The translations under genes were made by a program, and so were the position numbers. A DNA stretch of 64,000 nucleotides from CADCTM01 sp049671305. GTDB taxonomy: Bacteria > Cyanobacteriota > Cyanobacteriia > Cyanobacteriales > Coleofasciculaceae. The stretch is from assembly GCA_049671305.1 (NCBI GenBank), contig JBATUR010000065.1, positions 18,675 to 82,674 on the forward strand, written 5' to 3'. The notes below the pieces were generated by a model. It was given only the letters and a program-made list of their open reading frames with translations. It had not been told where the DNA came from and ran no database searches. Positions 1 to 6,787 of this stretch are shown piece by piece; position 1 is the first letter of the stretch; each line of letters starts with the position of its first letter.

Positions 1-779
1 CATTTGAGGCAGTAATGCACAGTATATTCTGCTATGCAGTTAAAACAGTGCGCCACTCTAGGATGTTTTGCTGTCGGGTCGGGCACAGCAATTGCTTCCT
101 CATCACACATTTCACAATTGAAGTAGTGATAATCAATCCATTTTTCTTGTGGATCTAAAATTGGTATGCCTTCTGTTGTCATATGCTGAATGTAGAACAG
201 ATAAGCCATTGACAGAGTTCGATAAGTGCTTTGACTTTCTAAATCATCAATCTCTACTCCATTTTCAGCAAGTTCCTCTTCACGAGTTTCGTCAAGCTTG
301 TCTAGTTCAGCCTTAAGACTTAAGCCTAATTCTTCAGCCACAAAGTTATCCAGGAAAACAAAAGCAGCAGCTAAAAAATCTTTAACTTCATCTGGATTGA
401 GAGCAACTTCTTTATGTTCGATTGAATTTCTGGCTTTTCGTAAAGCATCCAACGCTCCACCTAGCTTGTATTTTCCCGATTCCTGTCGTTCTGCGTGCTG
501 GAACAGTCGTATCTTGGCTTCTTTAACTAAAAGATTGATCGCTTCATCAGCCCCTACTGTATTGCCATTTCTCCGATAGATTAATGACTCATCATGTTTC
601 GCAAGTCTTGCTTTTAGAAAAAGTTCAACGGCGTGAAAAACGTGCAAAATCACATATTTCCAATCTGTATTTCTCCTGCCATGAAGGTGATGTTCTACAC
701 CATGAACAAGAGAATCCATTGCGTTCTCTTCAAGCTTTACAATTAATTTCTGCTGGGTTGAAGTCCTCTCGTTTATCAT
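1..779 (-). CDS. HEPN-like domain protein with C-terminal Cys pairs (3' end cut by window edge)
   Basis: The minus strand is open without a stop from about 899 to the left edge, so the C-terminus is missing. The best ATG is at 779, giving at least 259 residues; an alternative ATG is at 719. The N-terminal half is helical, with a stretch ILHVFHAVELFLKARL. It is followed by RNSIEH, which fits the Rx4-6H (RNxxxH) catalytic motif of HEPN ribonucleases. The C-terminal part carries CEMC about 45 residues after an acidic linker, then CFNC, suggesting a zinc ribbon. HEPN proteins act as RNases in toxin-antitoxin and phage-defence systems; that role here is inference. The family call rests on the motif and helical context only. 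Four direct repeats lie just upstream at 917-1042. Confidence 0.6.
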   Translation of the reverse strand, partial: MINERTSTQQKLIVKLEENAMDSLVHGVEHHLHGRRNTDWKYVILHVFHAVELFLKARLAKHDESLIYRRNGNTVGADEAINLLVKEAKIRLFQHAERQESGKYKLGGALDALRKARNSIEHKEVALNPDEVKDFLAAAFVFLDNFVAEELGLSLKAELDKLDETREEELAENGVEIDDLESQSTYRTLSMAYLFYIQHMTTEGIPILDPQEKWIDYHYFNCEMCDEEAIAVPDPTAKHPRVAHCFNCIAEYTVHYCLK

Positions 780-916
780 TTCTATTTCGCGGCTGCCTGA
801 GATTACTGACTCATCCCAGTTTAACGAGTTACTCAAATCACCTAGCTCGCAACCAACAGATAATCTTGATATACCGTCACAACCCACAACCAAAGCCAGC
901 TAACTATATTCTTAGA

Positions 917-1042
917 CCGAAATTTTCCGTCTAGCCAACCAATACGTCACAAAAAGCCGAAACTTTCCGTATATTCACCCTATAGAAAACAATATCAGGA
1001 AACTTTCCCTATATTCTCCGAAGATAGCCAGAAAATTTCCCG
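917..1042. repeat. Four iterated GAAA-N-TTTCC direct repeats
   Basis: Near-identical blocks have cores starting at 919, 959, 999 and 1031. The first three are exactly 40 bases apart and the fourth 32. Copies 2 and 3 read (C/G)GAAACTTTCC(G/C)TATATTC. Each core is itself a near-palindrome. They sit in the upstream region of the leftmost minus-strand gene, so they look like binding sites for a regulator of that gene. Degenerate iterons of a former replication origin are an alternative. Confidence 0.6.
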
Positions 1043-1063
1043 ATAATATACTAGCTAATCAGA

Positions 1064-1242
1064 CTATATTTGAAGCTTTCTGAATATCATTTTCTGGAAC
1101 AACGTCCCAAAAAACTCCTTGAACAAGTTAGCGATATCATTAGTTGAAAGACTCATTTTCTCAGCATCTACTTGATAGATGTTACTTAACGATTCTCCGT
1201 TGTGTGTTCTAGGGTAGAAGGTTAACTTTTGCCGTAGTACTT
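1064..1242 (-). pseudogene. Fragment of a protein-coding gene
   Basis: A minus-strand frame of about 58 codons ends in TAG at 1064-1066. It reads plausibly as a protein C-terminus, with an aromatic, basic and acidic mix such as LTFYPRTHNGES and LFKEFFGTLF. It is cut off on its N-terminal side by an in-frame stop near 1243, and there is no good start codon or ribosome site. I do not recognise the family. It looks like the tail of a gene whose 5' part was lost or frameshifted. It could also be chance. Confidence 0.3.
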
Positions 1243-1367
1243 ATTAATTTCCACAAAAATAATCGGTAGGATTACCAAATGCTCACTTTAAGGAGAGATG
1301 GAAAACCTTACCGATTACTGCTAGTTTTAGTGAAGTGTTTCAGTTAGTGATGTTTATTCCTAATACT

Positions 1368-1643
1368 TCAACCACCAGCAACAGCAGGTACAATACTCAC
1401 TTCATCACCATCTTGGAGTGCTGTACTTGTGCCTTCTAAAAAGCGAATGTCTTCACTGTTAACGTAGAAGTTCAAAAAGCGGCGGGGCTTACCCTGCTCA
1501 TCACACAAACGTGCTTTAATTCCAGGACAGTTAGTTTCCATCGAATCAAGTAATTCAGCAATACTACTGCCTGAACACTCAATTGTTGCTTGCTCGTTGG
1601 TAAATTTTTGTAAGGCGGTAGGAATCAGAATTTTGATAGCCAT
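1368..1643 (-). CDS. MoaD/ThiS-family sulfur carrier protein
   Basis: This 91-residue ubiquitin-like protein ends in VAGG. The C-terminal Gly-Gly is the site that is adenylated and thiocarboxylated in MoaD, ThiS and CysO. The segment DGDEVSIVPAVAGG is typical of the family. It lies directly downstream of the threonine synthase gene on the same strand (86-base gap) and is probably cotranscribed. A neighbour from the PLP-dependent fold recalls CysO-CysM of mycobacteria, where the carrier gives sulfur to a cysteine synthase. It may thus serve amino-acid sulfur metabolism rather than molybdopterin synthesis, but that is inference. A second, more MoaD-like carrier is at 4996-5253. Confidence 0.8.
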   Translation of the reverse strand: MAIKILIPTALQKFTNEQATIECSGSSIAELLDSMETNCPGIKARLCDEQGKPRRFLNFYVNSEDIRFLEGTSTALQDGDEVSIVPAVAGG

Positions 1644-1729
1644 AAATTAGTTTTCTTTGTTAGTTGGTAGTTGGCAGTCATTACATTGAGGAGTATCACC
1701 TGAGAACAGCTCCTTTATACAATCAAAAC

Positions 1730-3034
1730 CTAAATTGAGACTTGTTGCCATTCCAGGCGCTCAAGTGTATGAGAGCGCTCTAATGCCCGCTCAAAACTAT
1801 CCAACTTTGGCTCAATCGTCAATGGTTCACCAATATAACCTTGGATGGCTTCTTGTGTCTTCAAACCATTGCCTGTGATGTAAACAACGGTTGTTTCATC
1901 TGGGTTGATTTTGCCAGCTTCTACCAATTTCTTCAAGACGGCAATAGTCGTACCGCCTGCGGTTTCGGTGAAAATGCCTTCGGTTTCTGCTAGCAGCTTC
2001 ATGCCTTCGATAATTTCGGCGTCGGTGACTGATTCAATGTTGCCGTTGGTTTGGCGAGCGACATCAAGGGCATAAACTGCATCTGCTGGGTTGCCAATTG
2101 CGATCGATTTGGCAATAGTATTGGGCTTAACAGGTGTCACAAAGTCGCGGTTTTCTCGGAAAGCTTGAGCTATTGGTGAGCAACCTTCTGCCTGGGCGCC
2201 ACTAAAGCGGACTGCTTTCTCTTCAACTAGCCCAACTTTGATGAATTCTTGGAAGCCTTTGTAAATTTTGGTGAACAGGGAGCCAGAGGCTAAAGGCGCA
2301 ACAACGTGATCTGGTAGCTGCCAACCTAATTGCTCGGCAACTTCAAAGCCCAAGGTTTTGGAACCTTCTGAGTAGTAAGGGCGTAAATTGATGTTGACAA
2401 ATCCCCAACCTTGTGTATTGGCTACTTCGCAGCAGAGGCGGTTTACTTGATCGTAGTTGCCTTTAACTGCCATGACGGTTGGGTTATAAACCAATGTACC
2501 AAGGATTTTACCGGCTTCTAGGTCGGCAGGGATGAAGACGCAACAATCAAGACCGGCATAAGCTGCGATCGCTGCTGTAGAATTTGCCAAGTTACCTGTA
2601 CTAGCACAAGATACTGTGGAGAAGCCTAATTCTTGCGCTCTCGTTAAGGCAACAGATACCACTCTGTCTTTAAAACTGAGGGTAGGCATATTCACCGCAT
2701 CGTTTTTGATGTAGAGATTTTTCAAACCCAGGCGACGCGCTAACCGATTTGATTTCACCAAGGGTGTCATACCTGTGCCAACATCGATAGGATTATCTGT
2801 GGCAACGGGTAAGAAGGCACGATAACGCCAAATTGAATTTGGTCCTGCTTGGATACTTTCACGAGTTACTTGGCGGCGCAAAGCTTCGTAGTCATACTTT
2901 ACTTCCAATGGACCAAAACACTGTTCGCAAACGTGCTTTGCTTCAAGTTTGTACTCTTCACCGCATTCTTTGCACTTCAAGGCTGTAAATGTGGCAGTGG
3001 TTTGCGTTGTTTGGGACTGGGTTGCCTGGGTCAT
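1730..3034 (-). CDS. thrC: Threonine synthase
   Basis: PLP enzyme converting O-phosphohomoserine to threonine, 434 residues from the ATG at 3034. The N-terminus has a zinc-ribbon-like pair CKEC/CEQC (about residues 21-39). The PLP lysine is in the segment PTLSFKDR (about residue 122), and the cofactor-phosphate loop is in SCASTGNLANS. The frame stays open upstream to a TTG at 3100, but that TTG forms part of a promoter -35 box (TTGACT, 17-base spacer, TACTAT), so 3034 is the better start. The downstream neighbour is a Gly-Gly sulfur carrier. This is the long bacterial threonine synthase class. Confidence 0.9.
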   Translation of the reverse strand: MTQATQSQTTQTTATFTALKCKECGEEYKLEAKHVCEQCFGPLEVKYDYEALRRQVTRESIQAGPNSIWRYRAFLPVATDNPIDVGTGMTPLVKSNRLARRLGLKNLYIKNDAVNMPTLSFKDRVVSVALTRAQELGFSTVSCASTGNLANSTAAIAAYAGLDCCVFIPADLEAGKILGTLVYNPTVMAVKGNYDQVNRLCCEVANTQGWGFVNINLRPYYSEGSKTLGFEVAEQLGWQLPDHVVAPLASGSLFTKIYKGFQEFIKVGLVEEKAVRFSGAQAEGCSPIAQAFRENRDFVTPVKPNTIAKSIAIGNPADAVYALDVARQTNGNIESVTDAEIIEGMKLLAETEGIFTETAGGTTIAVLKKLVEAGKINPDETTVVYITGNGLKTQEAIQGYIGEPLTIEPKLDSFERALERSHTLERLEWQQVSI

Positions 3035-3071
3035 TGGGAATAAACTCTCTACTTCCTTCACTAGCGGAATG

Positions 3072-3100
3072 ATAGTAACACGCACGTCAAGAGCAGTCAA
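3072..3100 (-). promoter_or_regulatory. Promoter of thrC
   Basis: On the minus strand, TTGACT (3100-3095) and TACTAT (3077-3072) are separated by exactly 17 bases, a good sigma-70-type promoter. Transcription would start near 3065 and leave a leader of about 30 bases before the ATG at 3034. This supports the shorter thrC reading frame. Confidence 0.65.
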
Positions 3101-3101
3101 A

Positions 3102-3128
3102 CATACCCGACTGTTTTTGTCGGGTATG
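3102..3128. repeat. Perfect 10-bp inverted repeat upstream of the thrC promoter
   Basis: CATACCCGAC (3102-3111) and GTCGGGTATG (3119-3128) form a perfect 10-bp stem with a T-rich 7-base loop. It ends just upstream of the thrC -35 box, so it could be an operator or the stop of an upstream transcript. No T-run follows in the minus direction. Confidence 0.6.
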
Positions 3129-3171
3129 CTTGAAAAAGAGTAATTGCTGAGTTGATTTATGCCTCAACTAT

Positions 3172-3651
3172 TTACAAAGCCTTTAGCCTAAAAGGTCGCA
3201 ACCGCAAGGCTTGCGTGGCAGTTGGTGCTGGAATATTACGTTCCAGGTGAGCTGGTGAGGGATGGGTTAATCTGGTTAAAAAACCATCTTTAATTAGGCG
3301 CTGGTGAACTTCTGCCCAACCTGGAAGACTAGTTTCTGCTTGTCGCCAGTGGACAACCGAAGCTTGATCACACCAGTCTTGAAGTTTTGGCATAACGCTG
3401 CGATGTGCGCCAGAATTGCGAAATATTTTCATTGCTGCTTGCTCATCCCAAGCAGTCATCGTCCAAAATGTTTGCTGGCTATCTTGAAGAATTTTGCCAC
3501 TGAGAAAGCCAGGGGTGTTAATGGTTTGCCAGATGATTAAGAAGTTGTTCCATATAAACACTGGCAGATATAGAGGTGATTTTAAACGCAGGCGTGTGAC
3601 GGAAATAAACACCTGTGAAGGATTTTCGGTTTGTCTGTCGATGCTAGACAT
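3172..3651 (-). CDS. DUF3291-like protein of the dimeric alpha/beta-barrel type
   Basis: A 159-residue protein. The ATG at 3651 is preferred over one two codons upstream because GAGG then lies 8 bases before it. The segment TFWTMTAWDEQAAMKIFR followed by NSGAHRSVMP resembles DUF3291 and antibiotic-biosynthesis-monooxygenase-like barrel proteins, including the spheroidene monooxygenase superfamily, which bind or modify small hydrophobic compounds. No cofactor motif is visible. It is upstream of thrC on the same strand, with the thrC promoter between them, so it is a separate unit. The catalytic role is unknown. Confidence 0.65.
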   Translation of the reverse strand: MSSIDRQTENPSQVFISVTRLRLKSPLYLPVFIWNNFLIIWQTINTPGFLSGKILQDSQQTFWTMTAWDEQAAMKIFRNSGAHRSVMPKLQDWCDQASVVHWRQAETSLPGWAEVHQRLIKDGFLTRLTHPSPAHLERNIPAPTATQALRLRPFRLKAL

Positions 3652-3824
3652 GATCATGTCCTCTAATTGAAGTTCGAGTAGTGGGCAAGAGTCGTCATCT
3701 CTTACTCAATTAGTTTAATATTAGCATCGGCTTTATTCAATTAATTGCATATTAAGGAGTCGTGGCAGGCACTCACCTAATTCTTGGTTGCGGCAAGCAC
3801 CACGGCTTTTCAGATTGCACCATC

Positions 3825-4190
3825 CTAATGTGGTAAAAACTGATTAACCGTATCGATTAATTCCTGGTGCTGGCAAACCTTAGAAAGATAAGCATCAGCA
3901 CAGGGAGGATTTTCTTTAGAGAAGCTAAATTCTTTTTCTTGCCCAGAATACATAACTACAGGTGTATGTCGGGTTGTAGCATCAGCTTTAAGCTGCATAC
4001 AGACTTCATAGCCATTCATCTGAGGCATGATGATGTCAAGAATCACTAATACTGGATTGAATAATTTAACCTGCGAAAGAGCTTCCACGCCGTTACTGGC
4101 AAAAATCACATCAAGTCCTATTTTCCGCAGCAGCTTAGAAATGATCAATTGCTGTGTGGGATCGTCGTCTACTACTAGGGCTGTGCACAT
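3825..4190 (-). CDS. Single-domain response regulator (CheY/PilH type)
   Basis: A 121-residue receiver domain with no output domain. The acidic cluster VVDDD is at residues 6-10, the phosphorylated aspartate is D52 in LVILDIIMP, the conserved Ser is in VMYSG (82) and the Lys in YLSK (104). The frame is open 17 codons further upstream, but the ATG at 4190 has AGAGG about 10 bases before it. Stand-alone receivers relay phosphate to motility machinery or multistep kinases. No histidine kinase gene is adjacent, so its partner is unknown. Confidence 0.85.
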   Translation of the reverse strand: MCTALVVDDDPTQQLIISKLLRKIGLDVIFASNGVEALSQVKLFNPVLVILDIIMPQMNGYEVCMQLKADATTRHTPVVMYSGQEKEFSFSKENPPCADAYLSKVCQHQELIDTVNQFLPH

Positions 4191-4759
4191 ATAGTAATTT
4201 CCTCTAATACCTCTATCACTTAGTCTGTGTGATCTGACCACGTGTTACCGTGAAATCTCGATAAAGTGCTGTGAAGATTCTGCAAAGTGCAGAGAAGTTA
4301 ATTTTTGCTGTCAGTCTACTGCTGATTACTATCTCGCGAATCTTTTTCTTTAGTGGTGACTTAATCTGCTTAACATTTGTGAACCTCACAGGCATTTTTG
4401 GTGATCCAATAACATAAAGGCAGTGAGGTAATGCTTCTGTTTCAAGTGATCTGGATTACTTTTAGTCGCCGCAAATAATCAGTAACAAAACGTCTATTTG
4501 TCAACTAACAATAGTTGGATAAAAAATCAGTATTTTAAATAGGTAATAGTTGATGATCCGCTGTATAGTTATTGGCTTAATGTGTTCGGTGCTATTAGTT
4601 AAAAATAGGGTTTTGCCATAGTAAAAGCCCCAGCACGTACTCTTGCGCTGGGGCAAACAATCCTTTTTTGCTCATGTTTGGTCCTATCACTAGCAACGAT
4701 ATCATTACCTCAAGTCACTTTTAGTCTGCTAGGAGAGAGACATTCTGTTAAGAAAAGTT
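4191..4759. other. Gene-free region of about 570 bases
   Basis: No convincing reading frame on either strand. The only clear structure is the G/C hairpin with T-run at 4627-4669, which lies far from any upstream plus-strand gene. An unannotated small RNA ending there is therefore possible. Confidence 0.5.
4627..4669 (+). terminator. Rho-independent terminator-like hairpin without an obvious upstream gene
   Basis: GCCCCAGC (4627-4634) pairs perfectly with GCTGGGGC (4647-4654) across a 12-base loop, and a run of six T lies at 4664-4669. The nearest plus-strand gene upstream is absent for more than 3 kb, so it would end a noncoding transcript. Confidence 0.55.
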
Positions 4760-4951
4760 GTGTTAATTAATACAAATGTCATGAGAAAAATCTACTTGAC
4801 AATCATTAAAATTTTAGGTGTTGTCGCCTTATCGATGCTTGTAGTTGCAGGAATTCTCTATTTGGGAGGTAACCACACAAATGCTGGAATTGCTATGGGA
4901 ATTTGTTTCAGTGTGTCGGGAGTTGTGTTGATGATGTATAGCTTCCGTTAG
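4760..4951 (+). CDS. Small two-helix membrane protein
   Basis: A 63-residue protein from a GTG at 4760; an in-frame ATG at 4781 would give 56 residues. Two hydrophobic segments (roughly residues 12-34 and 42-60) are separated by a GGNHTNAG turn, so both ends probably lie on the same side of the membrane. I do not recognise a family. Ribosome sites are weak for both starts. The regular hydrophobic pattern argues for a real gene, but the evidence is modest. Confidence 0.45.
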   Translation: MLINTNVMRKIYLTIIKILGVVALSMLVVAGILYLGGNHTNAGIAMGICFSVSGVVLMMYSFR

Positions 4952-4995
4952 CAGGAATAAATACTATGAGGAATTGCTTTAAGCTTATTTAAAGT

Positions 4996-5253
4996 TTAAC
5001 CACCGCTAACAGGGGGAATCAGCACAACTTCATCCCCATTTTGGAGGATATTTTCTGGCTCAACAAATTGCAGATTAACACCAAAGCGTGTGAGATTACG
5101 CCATTGGTTAAGTTGAGGATGTTCACTAATTAGTTGATCCAAAATAGCGGAGACTGTTGTTTGTGGAGGAACTTTTAAAATTAGTTCAGGTACGCCATAG
5201 GCTTCTTGATAAGCTGCGAATAGTTTGACGGTAATGGTGATGGCATCAGACAT
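4996..5253 (-). CDS. moaD: Molybdopterin synthase small subunit-like (MoaD)
   Basis: An 85-residue ubiquitin-like sulfur carrier from the ATG at 5253; the frame is open 8 codons further. It ends NGDEVVLIPPVSGG, the classical MoaD tail whose last glycine carries the thiocarboxylate used to sulfurate precursor Z with MoaE. No other molybdenum-cofactor gene is in the window. It is distinct in sequence from the carrier at 1368-1643, and is the better candidate for the true MoaD. Confidence 0.8.
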   Translation of the reverse strand: MSDAITITVKLFAAYQEAYGVPELILKVPPQTTVSAILDQLISEHPQLNQWRNLTRFGVNLQFVEPENILQNGDEVVLIPPVSGG

Positions 5254-5406
5254 AGAAATTGACAAAAAGCGTTGCACTCTTGATTATCACCTAGGAAGAA
5301 GCCTCAATGTTGATTGATGTGATTTAGCCGTATTTATTTCTCAAGCTGGTTTGACTTATGCAGGAAGTTTATTGATTTGATGCATTCTAACTGGGTTAAA
5401 TAGTGA

Positions 5407-6663
5407 TTACCAACTTCCACCTGCACCGCCGCCGCCACTGCTACCACCACCGAAGTCACTGCCACCACTACTGCTACTACTACTACCAATACTATTACTA
5501 CTATTGCTTGAAGGTGGAGGAGGTGGAGGTAGACGGGGAATTGTTTGTTCTATTTGTGTGTAATAGTCACAACAATGGCACTCGTAAGTAATCAAGCGTT
5601 TTCCAGTACTCGATTCAGTGGGATGCTGTAAAATTTGTACTGTATGTTTTACTGTCAATTCTTGACAAGTAGGACACTCAGAAAATTGACTAAAGCGAGG
5701 CTGATAAGAAACTCGATGAAAACCTAATCCAGTTAATTGTTGGCTACATTGCGGACATTTCCAGCCTTCAAATTTTAGACTACCGATTTGTTGTGCAACT
5801 TTTTCTGCTTTAGTTAATGTTGCTTGAACAATGCTGTCGTCTACTTTTTCCATTTTCTTTTTACAAGTAGCACAGAAGCATTTACGACTGCCACCTTTGA
5901 AACGTGATTCTCCTTCTGGTTCAATTTTAACTCGCTTATATTTATAGACAATAGTACCAATTGCTGTAATTAAACTACTAGCAGCTAACAGTCCCCAAGG
6001 GGCATTTTTATTCTGACTTGGTTCTTCTAAAATCAGAGGTTGAGTTACTCTTATTGATGTGTTGGGAATAATTGATGAAGGTATTTCTTGTATGTTGGTA
6101 GTTATTGGTAATGGTGCTGATTGATTGCTTACTATTGGCTTTTCTAGAGCAACAATCAAGGCTTGTGTTCCAGCTAAAGTGCCACCATTAAAGTCAGCTT
6201 GTTTAAATTTTGGCGTAATTTTGCTGTCGATTATATTGCTAACTTCCGCATTGGGTAAAATCGGCTCTATACCATAACCTGTTTCGATTTCTACACGACG
6301 ATCGCCTTTGGATATTAAAAGTAATATGCCATTATTTTGACCTTTTTTACCAATTTTCCAGTAATTAAATAATGTGGTTGCAAAGGCTTTAGGTGATACA
6401 GATGGTGAAGTTTCTGGTACTGTGACTACGGCAATTTCTGCACCATTTTTTTGTTCTAATTGAGTAATAATGGAATTAATTTGAGATTCTGTTGGTGCAT
6501 CAAGAATTCCTGCCATGTCTGTTACCCAAGTACCATTAATTTGTCGAGGATTGGGAATATCTTTGATATCAAGGGCTAATGCAGCGAAGGGCAGTAAGAC
6601 AATTGCTACAGTAAAAGAACTAACTTTGAGCAAGTTTTTGACTGGGACTTTTAAGGTTTTCAT
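5407..6663 (-). CDS. TPM-domain (Psb32/YgcG-like) exported protein with zinc-ribbon repeats
   Basis: A 418-residue protein. It has an N-terminal signal or anchor (residues 12-30), then a TPM domain (about 35-175) with the signature TLFNYWKIGKKGQNNGILLLIS and ETGYGIEPILPNAEV split over adjacent strands. A transmembrane segment follows near 225-243, then a Cys-rich part with CATC, CPQC, CPTC and CHCC pairs, and a tail of Pro, Ser and Gly repeats ending GAGGSW. TPM proteins of photosynthetic organisms (Psb32, TLP18.3) assist photosystem II repair; YgcG-type versions are less understood. A ribosome site AAGGA precedes the ATG. Several zinc ribbons on the far side of the membrane helix are a notable extension. 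Confidence 0.8.
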   Translation of the reverse strand: MKTLKVPVKNLLKVSSFTVAIVLLPFAALALDIKDIPNPRQINGTWVTDMAGILDAPTESQINSIITQLEQKNGAEIAVVTVPETSPSVSPKAFATTLFNYWKIGKKGQNNGILLLISKGDRRVEIETGYGIEPILPNAEVSNIIDSKITPKFKQADFNGGTLAGTQALIVALEKPIVSNQSAPLPITTNIQEIPSSIIPNTSIRVTQPLILEEPSQNKNAPWGLLAASSLITAIGTIVYKYKRVKIEPEGESRFKGGSRKCFCATCKKKMEKVDDSIVQATLTKAEKVAQQIGSLKFEGWKCPQCSQQLTGLGFHRVSYQPRFSQFSECPTCQELTVKHTVQILQHPTESSTGKRLITYECHCCDYYTQIEQTIPRLPPPPPPSSNSSNSIGSSSSSSGGSDFGGGSSGGGGAGGSW

Positions 6664-6787
6664 ATTCAGGTTCCTTTTTTCAGCTCTTATCTCTACAATC
6701 CTTGATAAATATAAGTATTGGTAGATCAGCTTTGGATCAGTAAGAATTGATTAAAACTGATCTTGACAAATCAATTATTATGTGGGT

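Noticed and set aside
298..934. Two plus-strand open frames near the left edge
   Set aside because: They lie antisense to the minus-strand HEPN-like frame, which has the better residue pattern and motif.
3035..3100. Upstream extension of thrC to a TTG
   Set aside because: The TTG is part of a promoter -35 box and the extra residues do not resemble the family.
5403..5591. His/Tyr-rich plus-strand frame
   Set aside because: Antisense to the repetitive Gly/Ser tail of the TPM-domain gene.
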